Made by a program: the position numbers and the translations under genes. A DNA stretch of 9,582 nucleotides from Chloroflexota bacterium (GTDB lineage Bacteria; Chloroflexota; Limnocylindria; Limnocylindrales; CSP1-4): positions 1-9,582 of the forward strand of contig JACQEF010000083.1 in the NCBI GenBank assembly GCA_016200745.1, read 5' to 3'. Positions 1-6,128 of the stretch are shown piece by piece. The notes under the pieces were generated by a model. That model searched no databases, was not told the DNA's origin, and saw nothing but the letters and a program-made list of their open reading frames with translations. Positions within the stretch are counted from its first letter, which is position 1; each line of letters starts with the position of its first letter.

Positions 1-539
1 AGCAGCGCGACGCCCAGCGCAACGAGCAGGAGCGGCACGATGAGGTCACCCGCGGTCGAGCTGCTGATGCTCGCGCCGCCGACCAGGGCGAGCAGGCCGC
101 CGAACCAGAGCTGCCAGCCCCAACCCCCGCCGGATGCGGCGCGGACCGCGGCGATGAACAGGAATGCGATCCCGAGGCTGAACGTGCCGAGCCCGTTGGC
201 ATGGAATCCGGCCGCCTCGATCAGCCCGGGCGCCGCCATCGCGGTGATGATCGCGCCGGCGTAGAGCGACCCGCTGCCGTGATCGATCGCCCATTTCACG
301 AGGAATGCCAGGCCGATCGCGAGGACCAGGACGGAGCCGGCCGACTCGAGCTCCGGATACGCCTGCTGGACGAGGAGCAGCCCTCCGAACACCAGCAGGA
401 AGATCCCGATCCAGGGCAGGCCCGGCCGGCGCGCACCCCCGGGGCCCCACTCCCAGCTGTAGACGTGGACGTCGCCGGCCCCCGGAGTTCGCCCGCCGCT
501 GTCCGGTCCGAGGCGGGTCACGGGATCGCGGTCGGTCAT
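1..539 (-). CDS. Multi-spanning integral membrane protein of unknown function (3' end cut by window edge)
   Basis: The function is not recognised. Reading from the ATG at 539 gives 179 codons with no stop before the window edge, so the C-terminus is missing. The first 40 residues are hydrophilic, Gly/Pro/Arg-rich and probably cytoplasmic, with a short aromatic stretch (VHVYSWEWGPGG, residues 24-35). Hydrophobic segments follow at about 43-59, 68-85, 92-109, 118-133, 141-158 and 165-179, so at least five or six membrane helices are visible. The segments are Gly/Ala/Leu-rich with few charges, and I see no catalytic motif. The start is set by a perfect AGGAGG five bases upstream. The gene lies 16 bases behind the dehydrogenase gene on the same strand and is probably co-transcribed with it. 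It resembles small 'hypothetical membrane protein' families (DUF5668-like) only in general character. The reading frame is secure; the function is not. Confidence 0.8.
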   Translation of the reverse strand, partial: MTDRDPVTRLGPDSGGRTPGAGDVHVYSWEWGPGGARRPGLPWIGIFLLVFGGLLLVQQAYPELESAGSVLVLAIGLAFLVKWAIDHGSGSLYAGAIITAMAAPGLIEAAGFHANGLGTFSLGIAFLFIAAVRAASGGGWGWQLWFGGLLALVGGASISSSTAGDLIVPLLLVALGVAL

Positions 540-544
540 CGAGT

Positions 545-550
545 CCTCCT
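545..550 (-). promoter_or_regulatory. Shine-Dalgarno site of the membrane protein gene
   Basis: The minus strand reads AGGAGG here, with a five-base spacer (540-544) to the ATG at 539-537. It lies between the dehydrogenase stop codon (558-556) and this start. It therefore decides the start of the partial membrane protein and supports independent ribosome loading within a two-gene transcript. Confidence 0.85.
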
Positions 551-555
551 GGGCG

Positions 556-1545
556 TCAGTACCCGCGCTCCGGGTCGACGACATTCAGCAGCGGCTCGCC
601 GGCCAGGTACCGCCGGACATTCTCCACCACGAGGTCGTCGCGGAACCGGGCGGTGGCGCCCGACACGTGGGGCGTGATCGTCACGTTCGGTGTGCCCCAG
701 AGCGGGTGGTCCGGCGGCAGGGGCTCCCGCTCGAACACGTCCAGGACCGCCCCGGCCAATCGACCGGCGCGGAGCGCCTCGAGCAACGCGTCCTCGTCGA
801 CGAGCGGCCCACGCGACACGTTGATCAGCCAGGCGGTGGTCGGGAGCGCGGCGAGGAGCCTCGCATCGATCAGGTGGCGCGAGCGCGCCGTGAGGGGAAG
901 GGTGAGGATCAGGTAATCCGCCTCGCGGGCGACCTCGGCCAGCGCCTCGACCCCGACGATGCGGGCGGGGACGGACCCGTCCGGGTCGCCCGTCCCGGGC
1001 ACGCGGTACGAGGCATCGGCCCGGACCTCGGGACGCGGCTTGACCGCCACGATGCGCAGCCCGAGCGCGGCCAGCTGGCGGGCCACCTCTCGTCCGATCG
1101 AGCCATAGCCGACGAGGACCGCGGTCCGGCCGCGGACGACCGAGGCGACCGGCTCGTCGTCGACGGGCCAGTGGCGAGCGGCCTGGTCCGCGGCCCAGCG
1201 GCCGACCGGCTGGTTGATCCGCAGGATCGCGCCGCTCACGTACTCCCCGATTGGCACCGCGAACACGCCGCGGCCGTTGGTGACGACGATCCCCTTGTTC
1301 CATGGCGGGTCGCCGGCCAGGTGGTCGACGCCCGCCGACCCGGTCTGGAGCCAGCGGAGGTTCGGTGTCCGCGACAGGTCCGTGGGGATCCGGCGCCCGA
1401 TGATGACCTCGATCTCAGGGTCCGCCAGGGCATCCACGTCGAACGTGTCGTCGCCGCTGACGTCGACGAGGTCGAGCTCGGGCGAGAGCGCGCGGAGTCG
1501 CTCGATGGTGCCGGGACCGACCTGGGCCTGGAGGAGGACGCGCAT
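556..1545 (-). CDS. D-2-hydroxyacid dehydrogenase (NAD(P)-dependent, 2-Hacid_dh family)
   Basis: A 329-residue cytosolic oxidoreductase expected to interconvert a 2-keto acid and a D-2-hydroxy acid. Length and architecture are normal for the family: a split substrate domain (about 1-105 and 297-329) around a Rossmann domain. The nucleotide loop GYGSIG is at 146-151. The catalytic triad is complete: Arg245 in NVSRGPLVDE, Glu274 in FEREPLPPDHPLW and His293 in TPHVSG. The substrate loop QTGSAGVDHL is at 67-76. At the end of the second Rossmann strand (VAVKPRP, about 166-172) the acidic residue typical of NAD-specific members is absent and Lys169 occupies the region, which favours NADP(H); this is inference. 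A Gly/Pro/Asp-rich insertion is visible at about 180-196. The ATG at 1545 has no Shine-Dalgarno site but a TATCGT hexamer six bases upstream. The substrate cannot be told from sequence; glyoxylate/hydroxypyruvate reductase or phosphoglycerate dehydrogenase-like activity are possible. Confidence 0.93.
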   Translation of the reverse strand: MRVLLQAQVGPGTIERLRALSPELDLVDVSGDDTFDVDALADPEIEVIIGRRIPTDLSRTPNLRWLQTGSAGVDHLAGDPPWNKGIVVTNGRGVFAVPIGEYVSGAILRINQPVGRWAADQAARHWPVDDEPVASVVRGRTAVLVGYGSIGREVARQLAALGLRIVAVKPRPEVRADASYRVPGTGDPDGSVPARIVGVEALAEVAREADYLILTLPLTARSRHLIDARLLAALPTTAWLINVSRGPLVDEDALLEALRAGRLAGAVLDVFEREPLPPDHPLWGTPNVTITPHVSGATARFRDDLVVENVRRYLAGEPLLNVVDPERGY

Positions 1546-1551
1546 CGCGCC

Positions 1552-1557
1552 ACGATA
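1552..1557 (-). promoter_or_regulatory. Candidate -10 hexamer (TATCGT) for a leaderless dehydrogenase mRNA
   Basis: On the minus strand TATCGT ends six bases before the ATG at 1545, so transcription would start at or next to the start codon. No purine-rich ribosome site occupies the gap. I see no good -35 element 16-18 bases further upstream, so the call rests on position and on the same arrangement at the YcaQ-like gene. The rest of the 82-base gap (1546-1627) contains only short GC-rich inverted repeats, for example GGGC-GTT-GCCC at about 1584-1594, with no T-run. Confidence 0.4.
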
Positions 1558-1627
1558 GCGTCACCTCGACGGGCGGCGCAGCCGGGCGTTGCCCGCCGCG
1601 CCTTCGGCCGGGACGGCCCAGCCGGGC

Positions 1628-3807
1628 TCAGGCGCTCCGCGTCAGCGGCACCTCGGTCGGGTCCTCGTCCTCGACGTGGCTGAACCCGAGCCGATCGACG
1701 AGGCGCCCGATGATGCCCGGCGCCCACCAGTTCAGGCGGCCCATCAGGCGCATCGCGGCCGGGACCAGGAGGACCCGGATGATCGTGGCGTCCACCGCCA
1801 CCGCGATCGCCATCCCGACGCCGATGCTCTTGATCGTGATCACCTGGGCAAGGGCGAACGCGGCGAAGACCGAGATCATGATCATGGCGGCCCCCGTGAT
1901 CACTCCGGCCGTGCGGGCCAGGCCCTCGGCCACGGCGATCCGGTTATCACCCGTCCGGCGGTACGCCTCCTGGATCCGTGACAGCAGGAGGACCTCGTAG
2001 TCCATCGACAGGCCGAAGATGACGCTGAACATGATGATCGGCGTTCCGGCGATCGTGTAGCCGAGCTTCTCGAAGTCGAGCAGCCCGGCGAGGTTCCCGT
2101 CCTGGAAGATCCAGACGAGGGCGCCAAAGCTGGCACTTCGTCGCCCGTCGCGGCGCTCCCGCCGACCTGCGTCGTGATGCCGTCTCCGGCCGGCAGGGCC
2201 CGGACGGCCGGGATCATTCCGGTGGCGGCCGGCCGTGCCGGCGGCAGCGGGCTGATGGCGTCGAGGCGGACGGTTCGGCCCCGGACGTACTCGTGCAGCA
2301 GGGCGTCGATGCCGGCCGGTCGTCGTGCCTCGGGCAGCGCGTAGACCGCGGCGACCTGGTCGGGCGTCAGCAGCTCGCCGGTCTGCGGGTTCCGGATCGT
2401 GTACGGGCCCTCGACCCGATCGATCCCGTCGAGCGCGGTGAGCCGCGCCGCGTAGTCGGACAGCGCCCGGATCGTCGCCGGATCGGTGGGGGATCCCGGC
2501 ACGTCGGCCAGGATGACGATCGGCGTGGTTTCGCCGGGGGCGAATTCGGTCTGGAGCGCGACGTAGGCATCGCGGCTCTCGACGCCGGGCGGGTAGATCT
2601 CGGCGCCGGGGACGCCCTGTTCCAGATGGAGCACCGGCGCGCCGGCGACGAGGAGGACGAGGAGCACCGGCGCGATCACGGCAAGGGGCCGGCGCATCAC
2701 CGCCAGCGCCAGCCGTTCCCAGCGCGACGACTCCGGCGTCGGGATCTCGTCGCCTTCCGATCGGATGCGACGGCGGAGCCCCCCGATCGACAGCGCGTTG
2801 ATGCGTGGCCCGAACATGCCCAGCACCGCCGGCAGGAACGTCATGGCGAAGCCCACCGAGCAGATGACCACCAGGGCGCCCGCGATCCCGATCGAGCGGA
2901 TCGCCGGGGCCTCGAAGAGCAGGAGTCCGGACAGCCCGATGGCCACCGCGATCCCGCTGAACGCGGCGGCCTTGCCGGCCGTCGCCACCGATCGGGTCAC
3001 GGCTTCACCGACCGTCCGACCCCGCCGAAGCTCCTCGCGATAGCGGCTGACGATGAACAGGGAGTAGTCGATCGCGAGCGCCAGGCCGAGCATCGTCGCG
3101 ATGTTGAGGACGAACACGCTCATCTCCACCGCCTGGGCGACGACGTAGATCAGCGCGAGGCTGGTCGGGATCGCCAGGCCGGCCACCAGGAGCGGCATGC
3201 CGGCGGCGATCACCGAGGCGAAGACGGCGATGAGGACGAGCGCGGCGACCGGCAGCGAGACGCCCTCGGCCTGCTGCAGGTCCTTCTCGGACTGAACGGC
3301 CGAATCCCTGGTGATCGGTCCGTAGCCGGTCAGCTGGTAGGTGTATCCGGCCGGGGCCGTGATCTCGGAACGCAGGGCGTCGACGGCCTCGACGGACGCT
3401 TCGTCGGTCAGGTTGAGCTCGACCACGAAGTACGCGGCGTCGCCGGCCTGGCTGATGAACCGCCGGTCGCCGGTCTCGGCGAACCCGACGACCCCGGTGA
3501 CCCTGGCGTCCCGTGCCAGCCCGGCGACCGCGGTCGAGATCGCTCGCTGGAACGGAGCGGACGTCGCGTCGGCGCCCGGTGTCGCCGACCGGAAGACCGC
3601 GATCACCGAGCTCTTGCCCGCCCCGAACTCGCGATCGAGCCTGGCGACCACGTCGGCCGATTCCGACGAGGTGTCGAGCCAGCCCCCGGAGCTCAGTGCC
3701 GACGAGGTGCGAGTCGCCATGGCGCCTCCGGCGATGGCGACGAGGATGGCCACGATGGCGATCGGGCGGCGGAAGCGGTAGACGAACGCACCCCAGCGGC
3801 TGAACAT
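1628..3807 (-). pseudogene. MMPL/RND-family exporter, broken by a frameshift plus loss of about 44 residues
   Basis: The family exports lipids, drugs or other hydrophobic compounds across the membrane using the proton gradient. From ATG 3807, the first frame gives 556 family-like residues: TM1 at about 14-30, a periplasmic domain, TM2-TM6 at about 184-333 with the proton-relay Asp247-Tyr248 (in LALAIDYSLF), TM7 at about 374-391 and a second periplasmic domain ending at GGSAATGD. The family-like reading then jumps to another frame at about 2135-2140. It resumes as SASFGALVWIFQDG and continues for 169 residues through the second Asp-Tyr pair (FGLSMDYEVLLLSR) to a TGA at 1628-1630. Aligning the two internal halves indicates about 44 residues are absent at the junction, including the TM8 equivalent. 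Left in its original frame, the protein would carry a nonsense tail to 1900. Start choice: ATG 3807 lies downstream of a good promoter, has GAGGG about nine bases upstream and suits the family. The break is either a true pseudogene or an assembly error. Confidence 0.88.
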
Positions 3808-3840
3808 CGGGATCACCCTCAGCGGGACGACAACCCCGAG

Positions 3841-3870
3841 ACCATAGAGAATTGGCATTCGTTTTGTCAA
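3841..3870 (-). promoter_or_regulatory. Promoter of the MMPL exporter gene (TTGACA - 18 - TATGGT)
   Basis: On the minus strand a perfect -35 TTGACA (3870-3865) is followed after 18 bases by TATGGT (3846-3841), close to the sigma-70 consensus. Transcription would begin near 3834, about 27 bases before ATG 3807. This excludes the upstream in-frame ATGs at 3900, 3885 and 3858, which lie upstream of or inside the promoter. A copy of the repeated CATTCGTTTT element sits in the spacer, where a bound repressor would block RNA polymerase. Confidence 0.7.
3849..3865. promoter_or_regulatory. Candidate TetR operator, site A
   Basis: The plus strand holds CATTCGTTTT (3856-3865), identical to the ten bases at 3921-3930. 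Upstream bases form a partial inverted repeat, GAAT-N4-ATTC, at 3849-3860. The site lies within the -35/-10 spacer of the exporter promoter. Its role is inferred from the exact repeat, the position and the divergent TetR gene. It is less symmetrical than site B. Confidence 0.5.
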
Positions 3871-3879
3871 CCACGACGA

Positions 3880-3908
3880 TTGCATTGGCGCTCCTGTCAC
3901 GCTACAGT
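3880..3908 (+). promoter_or_regulatory. Candidate promoter of the TetR-family regulator (TTGCAT - 17 - TACAGT)
   Basis: TTGCAT (3880-3885) and TACAGT (3903-3908) are separated by 17 bases; each matches four of six consensus positions. The predicted transcription start near 3915 falls on operator site B, about 27 bases before the GTG start at 3942. This geometry suits autorepression. The match is moderate, so this is a candidate only. Confidence 0.45.
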
Positions 3909-3914
3909 CCGGAG

Positions 3915-3930
3915 AGCGAACATTCGTTTT
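3915..3930. promoter_or_regulatory. Candidate TetR operator, site B
   Basis: AGCGAA-CA-TTCGTT (3915-3928) is an imperfect palindrome with five of six arm pairs matched. It contains the same CATTCGTTTT element as site A, 65 bases away. It covers the predicted transcription start of the regulator gene and lies just upstream of its ribosome site, a typical place for an autoregulatory TetR operator. Confidence 0.55.
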
Positions 3931-3931
3931 C

Positions 3932-3937
3932 AGGAGG
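3932..3937 (+). promoter_or_regulatory. Shine-Dalgarno site that sets the GTG start of the TetR regulator
   Basis: AGGAGG lies four bases before the in-frame GTG at 3942. An ATG at 3940-3942 overlaps this GTG but is in the wrong frame and sits only two bases from the ribosome site. It would not yield the TetR protein, so GTG is the start. Confidence 0.75.
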
Positions 3938-3941
3938 CGAT

Positions 3942-4634
3942 GTGCCGCGCGTCAGTGCCGCGCATGAACGGGAGATCCGGTCGCGAATCGTGGATGCCGC
4001 GGCCCGGGTCTTCGGACGCACGGGCTACCACAGCTCCACGATCGCGGATGTCTGCCACGAGAGCGGGTTGTCGGTCGGCGCGGTCTACACCTACTTCGCC
4101 AGCAAGGAGGACCTGTTCCGCACGAGTTGCGATCAGATCGCGGCCCGGGGCCTCGAGGAGCTCGCCGCCCGGCTGGCGGGGACGACCACGACGCTCGAGC
4201 GGCTGCGCGTGGCGGTCGAGCTGTACGTCGAGGCCATCGATGAGTACGCCGGCGCGCCGGGCCAGGTCTCGCTGATCCAGGCGTGGGCCGAGGTGGATCG
4301 TGAACCCGGGCTGCTGGAGATGCTCACCGCCCGCCGGGAGCGGCTGGTCGGGGCCGCAGAGCTCCTGCTCCGGCAGGGAATGGCGAGCGGCGAGATGCCC
4401 CCCTGGCTGGACGTGGACGGCGTGACGCGCGGCTTCCTGGCCCTGCTCGACGGCCTGCTGCTCCAGCGGGTCGAAGCCGGGGGTTCCTATCGTCCGGCCG
4501 ACCTCGTGCGGCGGGCGATGGCGATCCTGATGCCGATGCTGGCGGCGGCCGGCGCCCCGGAACCTGACGTCGTGGGCCGGGGTCGGGCCGACCCGGGGCG
4601 GAAGTCGCGCACGGCGGCCCCGGCCAGGGCGTAG
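3942..4634 (+). CDS. TetR/AcrR-family transcriptional regulator
   Basis: A 230-residue one-domain repressor with the usual TetR plan. The N-terminal DNA-binding domain spans about residues 10-57. It opens with an IRSRIVDAAARVFGRTGYH helix. The helix-turn-helix lies at about 32-52, and GAVYTYFASKEDLF is the diagnostic recognition-helix and linker motif. The C-terminal helical ligand and dimer domain (about 70-205) has no recognisable ligand motif; a basic, probably disordered tail of about 25 residues ends the protein. The start is GTG 3942, chosen for its AGGAGG site and because it gives the family-typical opening (V/M)PRVSAAHE. The longer reading from 3852 would begin inside the exporter promoter. 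The gene is divergent from the MMPL exporter across a 134-base region with two repeated elements, so it most likely represses that exporter and itself. A metal hydrolase follows after 12 bases and may be co-transcribed. Confidence 0.93.
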   Translation: MPRVSAAHEREIRSRIVDAAARVFGRTGYHSSTIADVCHESGLSVGAVYTYFASKEDLFRTSCDQIAARGLEELAARLAGTTTTLERLRVAVELYVEAIDEYAGAPGQVSLIQAWAEVDREPGLLEMLTARRERLVGAAELLLRQGMASGEMPPWLDVDGVTRGFLALLDGLLLQRVEAGGSYRPADLVRRAMAILMPMLAAAGAPEPDVVGRGRADPGRKSRTAAPARA

Positions 4635-4646
4635 CATCCGGGCGCA

Positions 4647-5594
4647 GTGTCGCCAGCCGCCCATGTCCGGACCGTGCTCGGGCCGATCGATCCGGCCGGC
4701 CTCGGGTTCACCCTGCCCCACGAGCACACCCAGATCGCCCTCTGGCACGTCCAGTCCCGCTGGGACTACTGGCAGCTGACCCGCGACGAGACGACCATCC
4801 TCGCCGAGCTCGAACGGTTCCGCTCAGCCGGCGGCGGCAGCCTCGCGGACCTGACGCTGCCCGGCGTCGGTCGCGATCCGGTCTGGCTCGCCGGGCTCGC
4901 CCGGGCCAGCGGCCTCAACATCGTCATGGGCGCCGGGTGGTACCGGAACGCGTACTACCCGGCCGAGACGCTGATCGACCGCCGCTCGGTGGACGACCTG
5001 GCGGACGAGCTCGTTCGCGAGACGACCGACGGGGTTGGCGACACCGGCGTTCGCCCCGGCATCTTCGGCGAGATCGGCACGGACAAGCCCTGGCTGGCGC
5101 CGGCCGAAGAGCGCGTCCACCGGGCGGTCGCCCGCGCGGCGCGCCGGACGGGACTCGCGATCAGTACCCACGCCGTCATGTCGGACGTCGGTCTCGCCCA
5201 GCTCCGGATCTTCGACGAGGAGGGTGCCGATCCGACCCGGGTGGTCGTCGGTCACGCGGATTCATATCCGGTCCTCGACCACTACCTCGAGATCATCCGG
5301 CGCGGTGCGAGCCTCGAGTTCGACTTCCTGGGGATGAGCTTCACGCCCACCGAGCGCCACGGTGAGGACCGGGTGGTCGAGCTCATCTGCGAGCTCCTGT
5401 CGCGCGGGCACGCGGACCGGATCCTGCTCAGCCAGGACGTCTGCCACGACTCGCAGCTCAAGCGCTACGACGGCAACGGCTACGTCTACCTGTCCGAGAC
5501 CTTCCTGCCCCGACTCCGCGCGGCCGGCGCGACGCAGGACGAGATCGACACGATGACCGTCGGCAATCCGCGGCGGATCCTGACCATCGGGTAG
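4647..5594 (+). CDS. Phosphotriesterase-family metal-dependent hydrolase
   Basis: A 315-residue amidohydrolase-fold (TIM barrel) protein of the phosphotriesterase/Php group, probably a lactonase or esterase acting with two bound metal ions. All expected ligands are visible: His25 and His27 in LPHEHT, a bridging Glu142 in FGEIGTD, His175 in STHA, His203 in VGHAD and Asp264 in LSQDVCHD. The bridging position is Glu, as in the Php/PHP-like branch, rather than the carboxylated Lys of classical organophosphate-degrading phosphotriesterases, so organophosphatase activity should not be assumed. The C-terminal VGNPRRIL motif is typical. Start: GTG 4647 gives the usual TVLGPIDPxxLGFTLPHEH opening. It has no ribosome site. 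It follows the TetR stop by 12 bases, so expression by coupling, or from a TAGCAT hexamer nine bases upstream, is possible. The physiological substrate is unknown. Confidence 0.92.
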   Translation: MSPAAHVRTVLGPIDPAGLGFTLPHEHTQIALWHVQSRWDYWQLTRDETTILAELERFRSAGGGSLADLTLPGVGRDPVWLAGLARASGLNIVMGAGWYRNAYYPAETLIDRRSVDDLADELVRETTDGVGDTGVRPGIFGEIGTDKPWLAPAEERVHRAVARAARRTGLAISTHAVMSDVGLAQLRIFDEEGADPTRVVVGHADSYPVLDHYLEIIRRGASLEFDFLGMSFTPTERHGEDRVVELICELLSRGHADRILLSQDVCHDSQLKRYDGNGYVYLSETFLPRLRAAGATQDEIDTMTVGNPRRILTIG

Positions 5595-5620
5595 GCACCG
5601 GGCACCGCCGCCGCGGCGTG

Positions 5621-6064
5621 TCAGCTCTCGAGCGTCGCGACCACGCTGAGCAGGACGTTGCCCTTGAGCGCCTGGCTGATGGGGCATCCGTCCCGGGCGG
5701 CCTCGGCGGCCGCGACGAAGTCCCCGGGTGTCGAGCCGGGGACCCAACCGCGCACCGTCAGCGCGCTGGAGACGACCTTCCAGCCGCTGTCGACCTTGTC
5801 GAAGGTCACCTCGGCGGAAACCTCGAGCCGCTCGGGCGGTGTTCCCGCCCGGCCCAGGTTCCCCGACAGGGCCATCGAGTAGCACGACGCGTGGGCGGCG
5901 GCGACCAGCTCCTCGGGACTCGTCTTCCCGTCGGAGGCCTCGGTCCGTGCGGCCCACGAGACCGGCAGGCTGGAGAAGGCGCCGGACGAGATCGCCGTGA
6001 CGATCCCGGAGCCGGTGCTGAGGGCGCCGGACCAGCTGGCCTCGGCGCGTCGGGTGGCGGCCAT
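5621..6064 (-). CDS. OsmC-family peroxiredoxin (organic hydroperoxide reductase)
   Basis: A 147-residue cytosolic thiol peroxidase of the OsmC/Ohr family that reduces organic hydroperoxides. The peroxidatic Cys61 is in HASCYSMALSG and the second Cys127 in DGCPISQAL. Their spacing of 66 residues is that of E. coli OsmC (Cys59/Cys125, from memory). Glu51 in SPEELVAAAH and Arg40 fit the conserved active-site acid and base. Length is normal. ATG 6064 was chosen because GAGGAGG lies five bases upstream (6070-6076) and the protein then begins MAATRRAEASWSG, as family members do. The upstream in-frame extension to 6469 overlaps the CAP gene and is rejected. The gene converges on the hydrolase gene with 26 bases between stops, where a GC palindrome (5609-5618) lacks a T-run. 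No nearby MarR-type OhrR regulator is present. Confidence 0.95.
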   Translation of the reverse strand: MAATRRAEASWSGALSTGSGIVTAISSGAFSSLPVSWAARTEASDGKTSPEELVAAAHASCYSMALSGNLGRAGTPPERLEVSAEVTFDKVDSGWKVVSSALTVRGWVPGSTPGDFVAAAEAARDGCPISQALKGNVLLSVVATLES

Positions 6065-6128
6065 GCGTACCTCCTCGCGATGGTTGGGCCCCATATCCTC
6101 CCACGGTTCTCGGGGCAGGTCCCGGCCC

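Noticed and set aside
667..1683. Open frame of 338 codons on the plus strand opposite the dehydrogenase
   Set aside because: It is the antisense shadow of a gene with a complete catalytic triad, and it shows no domain of its own.
1628..2032. Separate 134-codon minus-strand gene starting at ATG 2032
   Set aside because: It is the C-terminal part of the MMPL exporter. Family-like sequence in the same frame extends upstream to about 2137, and the internal Met has no ribosome site.
2293..4275. Long open frame (660 codons) on the plus strand opposite the exporter
   Set aside because: It is antisense to clear MMPL sequence, rich in Arg, Asp and Gly with no domain, and runs through the divergent promoter region into the TetR gene in another frame. 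Such shadows are expected in GC-rich DNA.
5601..5620. Intrinsic terminator between the hydrolase and OsmC genes
   Set aside because: A perfect palindrome CGCCGCGGCG (5609-5618) is present, but there is no loop and no T-run on either strand, so terminator activity cannot be supported.
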